DNA of 64,000 bases from JAVDCA01 sp963819385 (GTDB lineage: Bacteria > Pseudomonadota > Alphaproteobacteria > Rhizobiales > Xanthobacteraceae): contig CAWFVV010000003.1 in NCBI GenBank assembly GCA_963819385.1, positions 496,001 through 560,000 of the forward strand. The letters are read 5' to 3'. Shown one piece after another: positions 35,816-44,062 of the stretch (positions within the stretch are counted from its first letter, which is position 1; each line of letters begins with the position of its first letter). A program made the translations under genes and the position numbers. The notes below the pieces were generated by a model. It was not told the DNA's origin. It did no database searches and was given only the letters and a program-made list of their open reading frames with translations.

Positions 35816-37045
35816 ATGACGGACTTCTGCGATCGGCTCGAGACGCGCGATCCCGCGGAACGGGAAAGGGACCAATCCGCGCGGCTGGCCGAGATCGTCG
35901 CCCGCGCGCTCGCCGCGCCCGGCTGGGCGAAGCAGCTCGCCGCCATCGATCCTGCCGCCGTCACGTCGCGCGCCGCGCTCGCGAAGCTGCCGCTGCTGCG
36001 CAAGTCCGATCTCGTCGCGTTGCAGAAGGCGTCGCCGCCGTTCGGCGGCTTCAACGTCACGCCGCCCGGCAAGGTGCGGCGGCTCTTGATGTCGCCCGGG
36101 CCGATCTTCGAGCCGCAGGGGACGGGACCCGATCCCTACGGCATGGCGCGCGCGCTGTTCGCCGCCGGCTTCCGCGCCGGCGACATCGTGCACAATTCCT
36201 TCTCGTATCATCTCACGCCCGGCGCCCACATCCTCGAGGCCGGCCTGCACGCGCTCGGCTGCGCCGTCGTCCCGGGCGGCGTCGGCAATACCGAGATGCA
36301 GGTCGAGGCGATCGCCCACTTCCAGCCGGCCGGCTACGTCGGCACGCCCGATTTCCTGAAGGTTCTGCTCGACGCCGCCCAGGCGGCCGGCAAGGAGGCC
36401 TCATCGCTCGAGCGCGCGCTCGTCTCCGGCGCCGCGCTGCCGCCCTCGCTGCGCGCCGAGCTCGACGGCCGCGGGGTCGCGACATTGCAGTGCTATGCGA
36501 TCGCCGAGGTCGGCGTGCTCGCCTACGAGACGCCGGCGCGCGACGGCATGCTCGTCAACGAGCACGTGATCGTCGAGATCGTGCGTCCCGGCACCGGCGA
36601 TCCGGTGGTCGACGGCGAGGTCGGTGAGGTGGTCGTGACCTCGTTCGACACCGACTATCCGATGATCCGCCTCGCGACCGGCGATCTCTCGGCCGTGCTG
36701 CCCGGCCGCTCGCCCTGCGGGCGCACCAACATGCGCATCAAAGGGTGGATGGGCCGCGCCGACCAGACCACCAAGGTCAAGGGCATGTTCGTGCATCCCG
36801 GCCAGGTCGCCGAGGTCGCACGCCGCCATCCCGAGATCGGCCGCGTGCGCCTCGCCGTGACGCGTACGGCTGAGCAAGACGCGATGACGCTGTCGGCGGA
36901 ATGCGCCGCGCCCGCGGCCGGCCTCGCCGACGCGGTCGCCGCGACCTTGCAGTCGGTGACGAAATTGCGCGGCGACGTGAAGCTCGTCGCGCCCGGCAGC
37001 CTGCCGAACGACGGCAAGGTGATCGCGGACGAGCGCGGCGCGTAG
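35816..37045 (+). CDS. Phenylacetate-CoA ligase-family AMP-dependent ligase
   Basis: 409 aa, in the PaaK-like size range. Visible segments are LPLLRKSDLVALQKASPPFG, the nucleotide-binding region LLMSPGPIFEPQGTGPDPYG, HNSFSYHLTPGAHILEAGLH, and the C-terminal VVTSFDTDYPMIRLATGDLS followed by IKGWMGRADQTTKVKGMFVH. Proteins of this group make CoA thioesters of aryl or other acids. It ends the transporter-ligase cluster. The gene is intact, unlike its frameshifted upstream neighbours. Confidence 0.88.
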   Translation: MTDFCDRLETRDPAERERDQSARLAEIVARALAAPGWAKQLAAIDPAAVTSRAALAKLPLLRKSDLVALQKASPPFGGFNVTPPGKVRRLLMSPGPIFEPQGTGPDPYGMARALFAAGFRAGDIVHNSFSYHLTPGAHILEAGLHALGCAVVPGGVGNTEMQVEAIAHFQPAGYVGTPDFLKVLLDAAQAAGKEASSLERALVSGAALPPSLRAELDGRGVATLQCYAIAEVGVLAYETPARDGMLVNEHVIVEIVRPGTGDPVVDGEVGEVVVTSFDTDYPMIRLATGDLSAVLPGRSPCGRTNMRIKGWMGRADQTTKVKGMFVHPGQVAEVARRHPEIGRVRLAVTRTAEQDAMTLSAECAAPAAGLADAVAATLQSVTKLRGDVKLVAPGSLPNDGKVIADERGA

Positions 37046-37046
37046 C

Positions 37047-37160
37047 CTGTAGCCCGCATGAAGCGAAGCGAAATGCGGGACGCCATTCCCGGATTACGCT
37101 GAGCCCACCCTTCGGCGTGCCGAAGGCAAGAACCCGAGGGCTCAATCCGAGCTACGCAAC
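37047..37160. repeat. Intergenic repeat, family G
   Basis: Starts GTAGCCCGCATGAAGCGAAG and CGAAATGCGGG, includes CCCGGATTACGCTGAGCCC, a CTTCGGCGTGCCGAAG stem and ends TCAATCCGAGCTACG. It resembles the GTAGCCC...GGGCTAC palindromes common in related genomes. A related CTCAATCCGGGCTAC occurs at 38369. Confidence 0.65.
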
Positions 37161-37183
37161 TTGTATTACCTTACCGAGCAATA

Positions 37184-37268
37184 AGCATCCCGCCGAAAAG
37201 GAAGCATCCTACCGAAAAGGAAGCATCCTGCTGACAGGGAAAGCATCATGCTGACAGGGAAGCATCAT
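37184..37268. repeat. 19-bp tandem repeat, about 4.4 copies
   Basis: Units start at 37184, 37203, 37222 and 37242, with a partial unit at 37261. The consensus is AGCATCCTGCYGAMARGGA. Each unit contains an AGGGA or AAGGA near its end. Copy 4 is preceded by one extra A. The array lies upstream of two small secreted proteins, in the 390-bp gap 37046-37435. Confidence 0.85.
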
Positions 37269-37435
37269 TCCCTTGACCAACACGACGGTGCAACGGATCA
37301 TGCAACCGTTGCTCGTGGCATCGCCGTGGATGGGACGGAGGCTACGCGCTGGTGTCGAACGTCGCGGCGTTGGGAAACCAAGGACGCGGCGGATCGTCGA
37401 AACAGACCGCATGCATTCAACTGGAGACCATCCAA

Positions 37436-37808
37436 ATGCGTCAGTTCAAGACGTGCGCGATCGCACTGATCCTCGGCCTTGCGCTCTCCTTCGCCGGGGC
37501 CACATCCTCGCCGGCGGATGAACTGGTCCTCGCTCCCACGAAGGCAAGCCTGGTCACGCTCGAGTCGGATTTCGGCAAAGCACAACTATACGCCGCTGCC
37601 CGGCTCATTTCGTCAGGAGGCCTCAATTTGCCAAGCGGGCATGTATACTTGTTTTTGGATGGGGCCCGTCAACCGCGGCACCCCGTGCATTTGCTGCCCG
37701 CGCGGTCGTGGGTGCTGGAGAGGCACTATCACCATACGCTGATTTCCGCGCAAGCGCATGCGCGACGCGCCGGATGCGTCCCGGCTCGGCCAGCACGTGG
37801 AGGAACCC
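37436..37808 (+). other. Possible secreted protein, 3' end uncertain
   Basis: An ATG at 37436 is preceded by GGAG and followed by a convincing signal peptide (MRQFKTCAIALILGLALSFA, then GATSSPA). The next residues (DELVLAPTKASLVTLESDFG, KAQLYAAARLISSGG) look protein-like. Beyond about 37660 the frame becomes Arg/Ala-rich and stays open to 38347, entirely overlapping the better supported gene at 37809. I therefore mark only the upstream part. A frameshift, or a true end in another frame near 37742, is likely. No family is recognised. Confidence 0.35.
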
Positions 37809-38273
37809 ATGGACAGATCGCGTCACCCGACACGCGCGCTGAGCGCGCTCCTGCTTCTTTGCGCCGCCGGTGCATTCGCGCCCGCGCCGGCCCGCGCCGA
37901 AGGCTCCGTCTCCGCGCTGCGCATGGGCATGGGTGCACGGCCAGGCGAGATGGGGCGCTTCGATGCGGTCGTCGAGCAGTACAATGCCTCGGGCGAGCGC
38001 TTCCGGATCGACAGCCATTGCCAGTCCGCGTGCACGATCTTCCTGTCGATCCGCAATGTCTGCATCACGCCGAATGCGACCCTGTTGTTTCATGCCGGCG
38101 GCAACGCGCGCCAGGCCCGCATGAGCCCAGGCTCCACGCAGCACATGCTCGCCGCCTACAACCCGGCTCTGCGTCAGTACGTCCTCGATCATCATTTCAT
38201 GGACACGTTCGAGCTCCACGCGATCTCGGGCCGCGAGATCATCTCGCGCTTCGGCTATCCGGCGTGCCGCTAG
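37809..38273 (+). CDS. Periplasmic ClpP-fold-like hypothetical protein (COG3904-like)
   Basis: 154 aa from ATG at 37809, with a signal peptide (RALSALLLLCAAGAFAPAPA, cut after ARAEG). The core FRIDSHCQSACTIFLSIRNV, then CITPNATLLFHAGGN, resembles the crotonase/ClpP-like fold of COG3904 periplasmic proteins, with a Ser-Ala-Cys-Thr nucleophile-elbow-like segment and a following His. An upstream in-frame ATG at 37758 is possible. Function is unknown. Confidence 0.65.
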   Translation: MDRSRHPTRALSALLLLCAAGAFAPAPARAEGSVSALRMGMGARPGEMGRFDAVVEQYNASGERFRIDSHCQSACTIFLSIRNVCITPNATLLFHAGGNARQARMSPGSTQHMLAAYNPALRQYVLDHHFMDTFELHAISGREIISRFGYPACR

Positions 38274-38307
38274 CGGATCCGCTAAAGCCGCTTGCACGGT
38301 GCCGGCG

Positions 38308-38350
38308 CTCCCTCTCCCCGCTCTTCGCGGGGAGAGGGTCGGGGTGAGGG
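38308..38350. repeat. Palindromic repeat, family B half copy (copy 6)
   Basis: Only the left half is present: CTCCCTCTCCCCGCTCTTCG, then CGGGGAGAGGGTCGGGGTGA. It ends 40 bp before the AAA ATPase start. Confidence 0.75.
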
Positions 38351-38391
38351 GCGCGGAGGCGCGGTCGCTCAATCCGGGCTACAATTCGCGG

Positions 38392-39553
38392 ATGCCCCTG
38401 ACCGCCGTCACGATCCGCGGCTATCGTTCGGTCCGCAATCTCTATCTGCCCGTCGAGGCCTGCTCGGTGTTCGTCGGCGCGAACGGCGTCGGCAAGACCA
38501 ATCTCTACAAGGCGCTCGGGCTGCTGCGCGCGGCCGCCGACGGCACCATCACGCGGGCCATCGCGGAGGAGGGCGGGGTCGAATCGGTGCTGTGGGCCGG
38601 GCACGCGCCGGCGCGGCGACCCGGTGCGGCTGATCCTCAAGGCGCATTTCGACGAGATGGATTACGGCGTCGAGGTCGGCCTCCCGCATTCCTACGAGGT
38701 CGAGATCGGGCTGCGCGGGCCGGCCGAAGCCGCGTTCGAGATCGAGCCGCTGATCAAGGAGGAGCGTCTCACCATCCGCCACGGCCGGCGCGACGTGGTG
38801 ATGATGGAGCGCAAGGGGGCGCTCGTCACGCTGCGCAACGAGGCGGGCAGCCGCGAGACGCGCCGCGACGCGCTGCTGCCGTCGGAGACCGCGCTCGCCG
38901 CTTTCCGCGACGGCGCCCGCTATCCCGAGATCGAGGCGGTCCGCCGCGAGATGCTCGACTGGCGCCTCTATCACGATTTCCGCACCGACGCGGGCTCGCC
39001 GATCCGCCAGCCGTGCCACGCGATCACGACGCCGACACTCTCGGCCGACGGCCACGACCTCGCCGCCGTGCTCGCGACCCTGTTCGTGATCCGCGAGGAC
39101 ACGGCCGAACTCGCCGCCGCGGTCGACGATGCCTTTCCGGGCGCGCGGCTCACGGCCTTCGACGAGGGCAGCTGGTGCCGGTTCGAGATGCGATTTCCCG
39201 ACATGCCGCGTCCGTTCGCGATGCACGAATTGTCCGACGGCACGCTCAAATATCTCTGCCTGCTCGGCGCCCTGATGGGTTACCGGCTGCCCTCGCTGAT
39301 CGCGCTCAACGAGCCGGAGGCGAGCCTGCACCCCGTGCTCCTGCCGCCGCTCGCGCGCCTGATTGCGCGTGCCGCCGGCAAGGCACGCATCTGGATCGTC
39401 ACGCATTCGGAGGCGCTGGCCGACGCGATGACGGAGGCGACGGGCAAGCCGGCGCGCCGCGTCGTCAAGAGCGCGGGCGCGACCTCGATCGAGGGATTGA
39501 AGCTCACCGGCGAGTATCGCGACGACGACGAGCCGGCGGACGAGGAGGAGTGA
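38392..39553 (+). CDS. AAA-family ATPase, OLD/RecF-like predicted ATPase (frameshift near 38610)
   Basis: About 386 aa after repair. It starts MPLTAVTIRGYRSVRNLYLP. Walker A is VFVGANGVGKTNLYKAL; Walker B is LIALNEPEASLHPVLL, followed by the switch His in IWIVTHSEALADAM. A signature-like HELSDGTLKYLCLLGAL precedes Walker B. This is the layout of COG4637-type ATPases. The N-terminal 70 residues are in one frame and the rest (VRLILKAHFDEMDYGVEV) in the next; one extra base in ccggcgcggcgaccc explains this. No partner nuclease is adjacent. The role is unknown. Confidence 0.85.
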
Positions 39554-39720
39554 CGGCGGCTTCGTGGGGATTGCTCAACATTGTTCTTGGATGCCGCGGC
39601 CTTCGGCGTTATCGGCGATGGGACGAGGCGGAGTGCGTCCCGCGCGAACGCGCGGGTGCGCGTGTGCGTGCGCTCGCAACAACGCAAGTTTTGGCTGCGT
39701 CGTGCCAATCGCTGACGCAG

Positions 39721-39888
39721 GCAAAATGGCAGATTGAACCCGATGGAGGAAATTCGAGCAATTTCAATGCGGTGCACATCCCGCTTCCGGGCCGCGGGCT
39801 TGTGAGGCGCGCCATAAAGCGACAGGTCGGGAAGCAGGTGGCAAAATTCCAGAACAAACCCAACTGGGATAACAGCAGCGATTTCAAG
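39721..39888 (+). repeat. Diverged 48-bp direct repeat with 120-bp period
   Basis: The segments at 39721-39768 and 39841-39888 both begin GCAAAAT and end with ATTTCAA plus one base, exactly 120 bp apart. In one frame they read AKWQIEPDGGNSSNFN and AKFQNKPNWDNSSDFK, eight of sixteen positions identical, mostly at P, NSS and F. The region 39554-39899 has no recognised gene and is lower in GC at this point. It may be a remnant of a repeated coding sequence. Confidence 0.5.
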
Positions 39889-39899
39889 AGTCTCCCGGG

Positions 39900-40565
39900 T
39901 CAGCCCGCGCGCTCGATGACTAGCGTGAAGTTATCCCGCGGCATCGGGGCGATCTCGGCGATGCGCAGGCCGTGCGGCGTGGCGACCGCCGCGATGTCGC
40001 GCGTATCGCGCACGCCCCATTCCGCATTCTCGGCGCGCAGGCTCGCGTCGAATGCCGCATTGCTCGATGCCGTATGCGCGCCGTCGCGCATGAATGGCCC
40101 ATAGACGAAAACGCGGCCGTCCGGCGCCAGCCGTCGCGCCGCGCCGGCGAGCAGGTTCTCGGTCACACGCCAGGGCGAGATGTGGAGAACATTGATGCAA
40201 AGGATGGCAAGCAGCGGATCATGGATAGGGAGGGCGGCCTCCCAATCCGCCGCCAGCAGGTCGACGCGCGCCGGAGCTTGCACGTTCGCGAGCTTTGCGT
40301 GCGCGCGCCACGCCGCGATGCTGGCGAGGTGCCGCGGATTGATGTCGCTCGGCCACCACGTGACGGCCGGCGCACGGGCTGCGTAGTCGACCACGTGCTG
40401 ACCGGTGCCGCTGCCGACCTCCAGCACATGGCCGCCGCGTCCGGCGAGACATGGCTCAATGATCGACCAGATCGGCGCGTGATTGCGCGCAAACGCCGGG
40501 CCTTGCAGCCGGCCGTCCGACGGGGGTTCTCGATCTTGGCCGAATTCGACCACGAAGTCTGGCAT
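39900..40565 (-). CDS. DUF938 SAM-dependent methyltransferase-like protein
   Basis: 221 aa from ATG at 40565 (MPDFVVEFGQDREPPSDGRL). The family opening PAFARNHAPIWSIIEPCL is followed by the SAM-binding glycine motif HVLEVGSGTGQHVVDYA (about residues 45-61), WWPSDINP, AILCINVLHISPW and VFVYGPFMRDGAHTASSNAA. This is the full DUF938 pattern. An in-frame ATG five codons upstream (40580) is possible. The substrate is unknown. Confidence 0.88.
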   Translation of the reverse strand: MPDFVVEFGQDREPPSDGRLQGPAFARNHAPIWSIIEPCLAGRGGHVLEVGSGTGQHVVDYAARAPAVTWWPSDINPRHLASIAAWRAHAKLANVQAPARVDLLAADWEAALPIHDPLLAILCINVLHISPWRVTENLLAGAARRLAPDGRVFVYGPFMRDGAHTASSNAAFDASLRAENAEWGVRDTRDIAAVATPHGLRIAEIAPMPRDNFTLVIERAG

Positions 40566-40714
40566 GTTTGCGTCTCGCATGACCGGGAAGACATGTCGAC
40601 GCGCCCCAGATGCGCGTCCTCTTGTCCGTTGGCGCCGAGGGGTGTCGCCCTTATGCTCGATGCTTGATATATGCGGGCGCCGGCACCGCAAAGGCAATCC
40701 GGAGGGAGGACCAC

Positions 40715-41689
40715 ATGAGTTTCATCCGCGCGCTAGGCGGCTCACTGCTCGCCGCGGGGCTCCTGCTGGCCTCTCCGGTCTCGGCGCAGACCTGGCCGAC
40801 CCACACGATCCTGGGCATCAGCCCGATCGGCGCCGGCAACGCGGTCGACATCATCGCGCGCGTGACCTTCGATCCGATGTCGAAGTCTCTCGGCGTGCCG
40901 ATCATCGTCGAGAACCGCCCGGGCGGCGGTGGCCTCATCGGCTTCAACGACGTCGCAAAGGCGAAGCCCGATGGCTACACGGTCCTGCTCGGGTCGTCGA
41001 CCATCAGCTCGGGCGCGGTGCTGCACAAGCATCTGCCCTACGATCCGATCAAGGACTTCACCGCGGTCTTTCCGTTTGGGGTGAGCCCGTCGGTGCTGGT
41101 GGTCTCGCCGGCGAAGGGCTTCAACAGCGTGGCTGATCTCGTCGCTGCCGCGAAGGCGCGGCCCGGCGCCTTGAACTATGCTTCCGCCGGCATCGGGGCG
41201 GCCTCGCATATCGCGGCGGAGCGCTTCCGTGTCGCCACCGGGATCGATGCGCAGCACGTGCCGTTCCGCGGGCCGGGCGAGGCGCTGGCCGAGGTGGTGG
41301 CGGGCCGTGTCGACTATTATTTCCTGCCGATCGCCGCCGGCATCTCGCTGGTGCAGAGCGGGAAGCTCAAGGCGCTCGCCGTGAGCACGCCGAAGCGCTC
41401 GCCGCTGATGCCGGACGTGCCGACGATCGCCGAGGCGGGTTATCCGACGGCCGAGTACCTGTTCTGGGGCGGCCTGTTCGTGCCGTCGAAGACGCCGCCC
41501 GAGATCGTCAAGCGGCTGTATGACGAAGGCCGCAAGGCGAGCGAGCTCCCGGCGACGCAGGCCGCGCTGACCAAGCTCGGCTACGAGTCGCGACCGATGA
41601 CGCCGGCGGAATTCCAGGCGTTCTTCGTCAAGGACTTCAACGAGACCATCGCGCTTGCCAATAAGGTCGGCATCAAGCCGAACGATTGA
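40715..41689 (+). CDS. Bug/TctC-family periplasmic binding protein
   Basis: 324 aa with a signal peptide (MSFIRALGGSLLAAGLLLAS, cleavage after PVSAQ). The family core is ISPIGAGNAVDIIARVTFDP, IIVENRPGGGGLIGFNDVAK, PGALNYASAGIGAASHIAAE and KLKALAVSTPKRSPLMPDVP. These proteins bind carboxylates for tripartite tricarboxylate transport, or act as stand-alone sensors. No TctA/TctB permease is adjacent. GGAGGGAGGACCAC precedes the ATG. Ligand not determinable; it tail-to-tail faces the sulfite-oxidase-like gene. Confidence 0.93.
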   Translation: MSFIRALGGSLLAAGLLLASPVSAQTWPTHTILGISPIGAGNAVDIIARVTFDPMSKSLGVPIIVENRPGGGGLIGFNDVAKAKPDGYTVLLGSSTISSGAVLHKHLPYDPIKDFTAVFPFGVSPSVLVVSPAKGFNSVADLVAAAKARPGALNYASAGIGAASHIAAERFRVATGIDAQHVPFRGPGEALAEVVAGRVDYYFLPIAAGISLVQSGKLKALAVSTPKRSPLMPDVPTIAEAGYPTAEYLFWGGLFVPSKTPPEIVKRLYDEGRKASELPATQAALTKLGYESRPMTPAEFQAFFVKDFNETIALANKVGIKPND

Positions 41690-41709
41690 GCGCTCGAAGC
41701 GCTGGCCGG

Positions 41710-42849
41710 CTAGCCGATATGTCCGCCGACGCGGTGAACCGTGTTGTTGCAGTAACCGCGTGGATTCCACGGCGCCGATTCCAGCGGCTGCGCGCGGCCG
41801 CTCGCGTCGCGCGCGCGTGCAATGACCTCGATCGCGCCGGTGGGTGGCGGCGTGAGTGTCGCGGTAAATCGCCGCCACGCGAAGGTGTCGGGCAGGGGCC
41901 CGAGCGCGGCCGTCGCCCACGACCGCCCGCCATCGATCGTCAACGCGACCGTGGCGAGCGGCGTGTGGCCGCTCCACGCGTGGCCGCGCACCACGAGTGG
42001 CGCGCCGGCCGGTAGCGTGAAGCCCTCGCGCGGCGACGTGATCACGGCGCGCACCGGCACGTCGGTGATCACGTCGAACAGCGCCTCGTCATAGCGCTCG
42101 CCGGGCGCCAGCGGGCGCACCGGTACGCGCGGTAGTCGATAGTGCAGGTTGCGCATGCGCTCGCCGTCGTGCTCGCGGTCGCGGACCGCGATGCGAGTGA
42201 TCCATTTCTGCGATGCCGAGGCCGGAAAGCCCGGCGCAATCACGCGCAGCGGGCCGCCGTGCAGCGGCGGGATCGGCTCGCCGTTGAGCGCCCAGGCGAT
42301 CAGCGTCTCGGGCGCCAGCGCCTTGGCGATCGGCAGGCCGCGCGAGATCGCGGGACCCTGGCCGTCGAAGCGCATGTCCGGGCTGTGGTGGCCGGTGTAG
42401 ACCGCCTCCGGCGTCACGGCGCAGGCGTCCAGCAGATCCGCCAGGCGAACGCCGGTCCAGGCGACGCAGCCGGCCGCGCCGTGCTGCCACAGCACCACGC
42501 CGGCAGGCTCGGGAAAGAACGAGCGGCCGTTGCCGGCGCATTCGAGCACGGCGGTGCGCGTCACCGTCGCGAATTGCCGCTGCAGTTCGGTGATCGTCCA
42601 GCGCCGCGGCACGCGGACGCAGCCGTCGATCGTCAGCGTCCAGGCCGCGATGTCGGCCGCCCCCGGCAGCGGCATGGTACCGGCGTTGCGCGCGAACAGG
42701 CGCGCGACCGGCGTGATGTCGTCGTCGAGCAGATGCGCGGGCGCCTCGGCGTTGAGCTCGACGGTCGGCAGGACGCGCAGCTCGGGTTTGTAGGCTGCGA
42801 CCAGCGCCCGCTGGGCATTTCCGTCGATGGCAAAAACAGCATCCGTCAT
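41710..42849 (-). CDS. Sulfite-oxidase-family molybdopterin enzyme
   Basis: 379 aa. The molybdopterin domain includes Cys104 in AVLECAGNGRSFF, the Mo-coordinating cysteine, plus QHGAAGCVAWTGVRLADLLD, HSPDMRFDGQGPAISRGLP and IPPLHGGPLRVIAPGFPAS. The C-terminal Mo-co dimerisation domain (SPREGFTLPAGAPLVVRGHA, then TIDGGRSWATAALGP) is also present. No signal peptide is seen, so it is probably cytoplasmic, or exported in another way. The ATG at 42849 (MTDAVFAIDG) lies at the edge of a GTCATTGCGAGG repeat. The upstream in-frame codons are repeat sequence and were left out. The substrate may be sulfite or another oxyanion. Confidence 0.88.
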   Translation of the reverse strand: MTDAVFAIDGNAQRALVAAYKPELRVLPTVELNAEAPAHLLDDDITPVARLFARNAGTMPLPGAADIAAWTLTIDGCVRVPRRWTITELQRQFATVTRTAVLECAGNGRSFFPEPAGVVLWQHGAAGCVAWTGVRLADLLDACAVTPEAVYTGHHSPDMRFDGQGPAISRGLPIAKALAPETLIAWALNGEPIPPLHGGPLRVIAPGFPASASQKWITRIAVRDREHDGERMRNLHYRLPRVPVRPLAPGERYDEALFDVITDVPVRAVITSPREGFTLPAGAPLVVRGHAWSGHTPLATVALTIDGGRSWATAALGPLPDTFAWRRFTATLTPPPTGAIEVIARARDASGRAQPLESAPWNPRGYCNNTVHRVGGHIG

Positions 42850-42931
42850 TGCGAGGAGCCCGAAGGGCGACGAAGCAATCTCGCTCCGCAGTTGCCTACG
42901 GCCGAGATTGCTTCGCTTCTCTCGCAATGAC
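42845..42931. repeat. Palindromic repeat, family D copy at hemH/sulfite-oxidase region
   Basis: GTCATTGCGAGGAGCCCGAA, then GGGCGACGAAGCAATC, an inner gap, and GATTGCTTCGCTTCTCTCGC, then AATGAC. The ends are reverse complements. The CAT of the left end is the start codon of the minus-strand sulfite-oxidase-like gene. Confidence 0.85.
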
Positions 42932-43009
42932 AACGGGGTCTCGTGCTCGTGGCGTCATGGAAATGTGCCCGCTATTGCCTATCTGTGGTACACGGAATTC
43001 CGAAGGGCC

Positions 43010-44062
43010 ATGAACGACACCACGACCCAACCTGCCGTCCAGCCGGAGGTCCGCGCGCCCGATCTGCCCGCGGCTGCCGGCATCGGCATACTGCTCGTCA
43101 ATCTCGGCACGCCCGAGGCGACCGATGCCGAGTTGGTGCGGCGTTATCTGCGCGAGTTCCTGGCCGACAGACGCGTGATCGAGGAGACCGGCCTCGTCTG
43201 GAAACTCGTGCTCAACGGCTTCATCCTGCCGTTCCGTCCGCGCCGCAAGGGCCGCGACTACGCCAAGATCTGGAACCGGGAGAAGAACGAGTTGCCGCTC
43301 AAGACCATCACGCGCTCGCAGGCCGAGAAGCTCACGACGATCCTCGAGCCGCTCGGCCGCCGCGTCACGGTCGACTGGGCGATGCGCTACGGCCATCCGT
43401 CGATCGCGTCGCGGATCAAGGCGCTGGCCGAGCGCGGGTGCGACCGCATCCTGCTCGTCCCGCTCTACCCGCAATACGCCGCCGCCACCACCGCGACCGT
43501 GTGCGACGAGGCATTCCGCGCGCTGATGCGCCTGCGCCGCCAGCCGACGCTGCGCGTCGCGGCGCCCTGGTTCGACGAGCCGATCTACATCAAATCGCTC
43601 GCCAGCACGCTGGAGACCGAGCTCGCGCGGTTGCCGTTCCGGCCCGACGTCATCCTGGCGTCCTATCACGGCATGCCGAAGGCCTATGTCGACAAGGGCG
43701 ATCCCTATTACGACCAATGCGTCGCGACCACGCAGCTCCTGCGCGAACGGCTGCTGGTCAACGAAGACAAGCTGCGCATGACCTTCCAGTCGCGCTTCGG
43801 GCGGGCCGTGTGGCTGCAGCCCTACACCGACGCCACGGTAAAGAAGCTGGCGAAGCAGGGCGTCAAGAATCTCGCCGTGATCACCCCGGGTTTCACGGCC
43901 GACTGCCTGGAGACGCTGGAGGAGATCGCGGTCGAGAACGCGCACATCTTCAAGCGCAACGGCGGCGAGAACTTCGCGCACATCCCCTGCCTCAACGACA
44001 GCGAGCCCGGCATGCTGGTGATCTGGACCGTGGTGCTGCGCGAGCTCAAGGGCTGGGTGTGA
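43010..44062 (+). CDS. hemH: Ferrochelatase
   Basis: 350 aa, inserts Fe2+ into protoporphyrin IX in the last step of heme synthesis. Family features are GILLVNLGTPEATDAELVRR, the catalytic His in ILASYHGMPKAYVDKGDP, CDRILLVPLYPQYAAATTAT and VITPGFTADCLETLEEIAVE, with the conserved Glu. The product also has the CVATTQLLRERL segment. The start at 43010 (MNDTTTQPAVQP) lies just after a repeat; the open frame extends upstream only through that repeat. It overlaps the convergent GNAT gene by 17 bp at the 3' end. Confidence 0.95.
   Translation: MNDTTTQPAVQPEVRAPDLPAAAGIGILLVNLGTPEATDAELVRRYLREFLADRRVIEETGLVWKLVLNGFILPFRPRRKGRDYAKIWNREKNELPLKTITRSQAEKLTTILEPLGRRVTVDWAMRYGHPSIASRIKALAERGCDRILLVPLYPQYAAATTATVCDEAFRALMRLRRQPTLRVAAPWFDEPIYIKSLASTLETELARLPFRPDVILASYHGMPKAYVDKGDPYYDQCVATTQLLRERLLVNEDKLRMTFQSRFGRAVWLQPYTDATVKKLAKQGVKNLAVITPGFTADCLETLEEIAVENAHIFKRNGGENFAHIPCLNDSEPGMLVIWTVVLRELKGWV

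Noticed and set aside
37352..38347. 331-residue reading frame across both secreted-protein genes
   Set aside because: Its second half is Arg/Ala-rich shadow of the gene at 37809, which has its own signal peptide and family-like core.
13720..38350. CRISPR array suspected from recurring CTCCCTCTCCCC sequences
   Set aside because: The copies are dispersed, palindromic and not separated by unique spacers of even length.
40580..40697. Longer N-terminus for the DUF938 protein
   Set aside because: The extension is Arg-rich and covers the divergent promoter region of the Bug gene.
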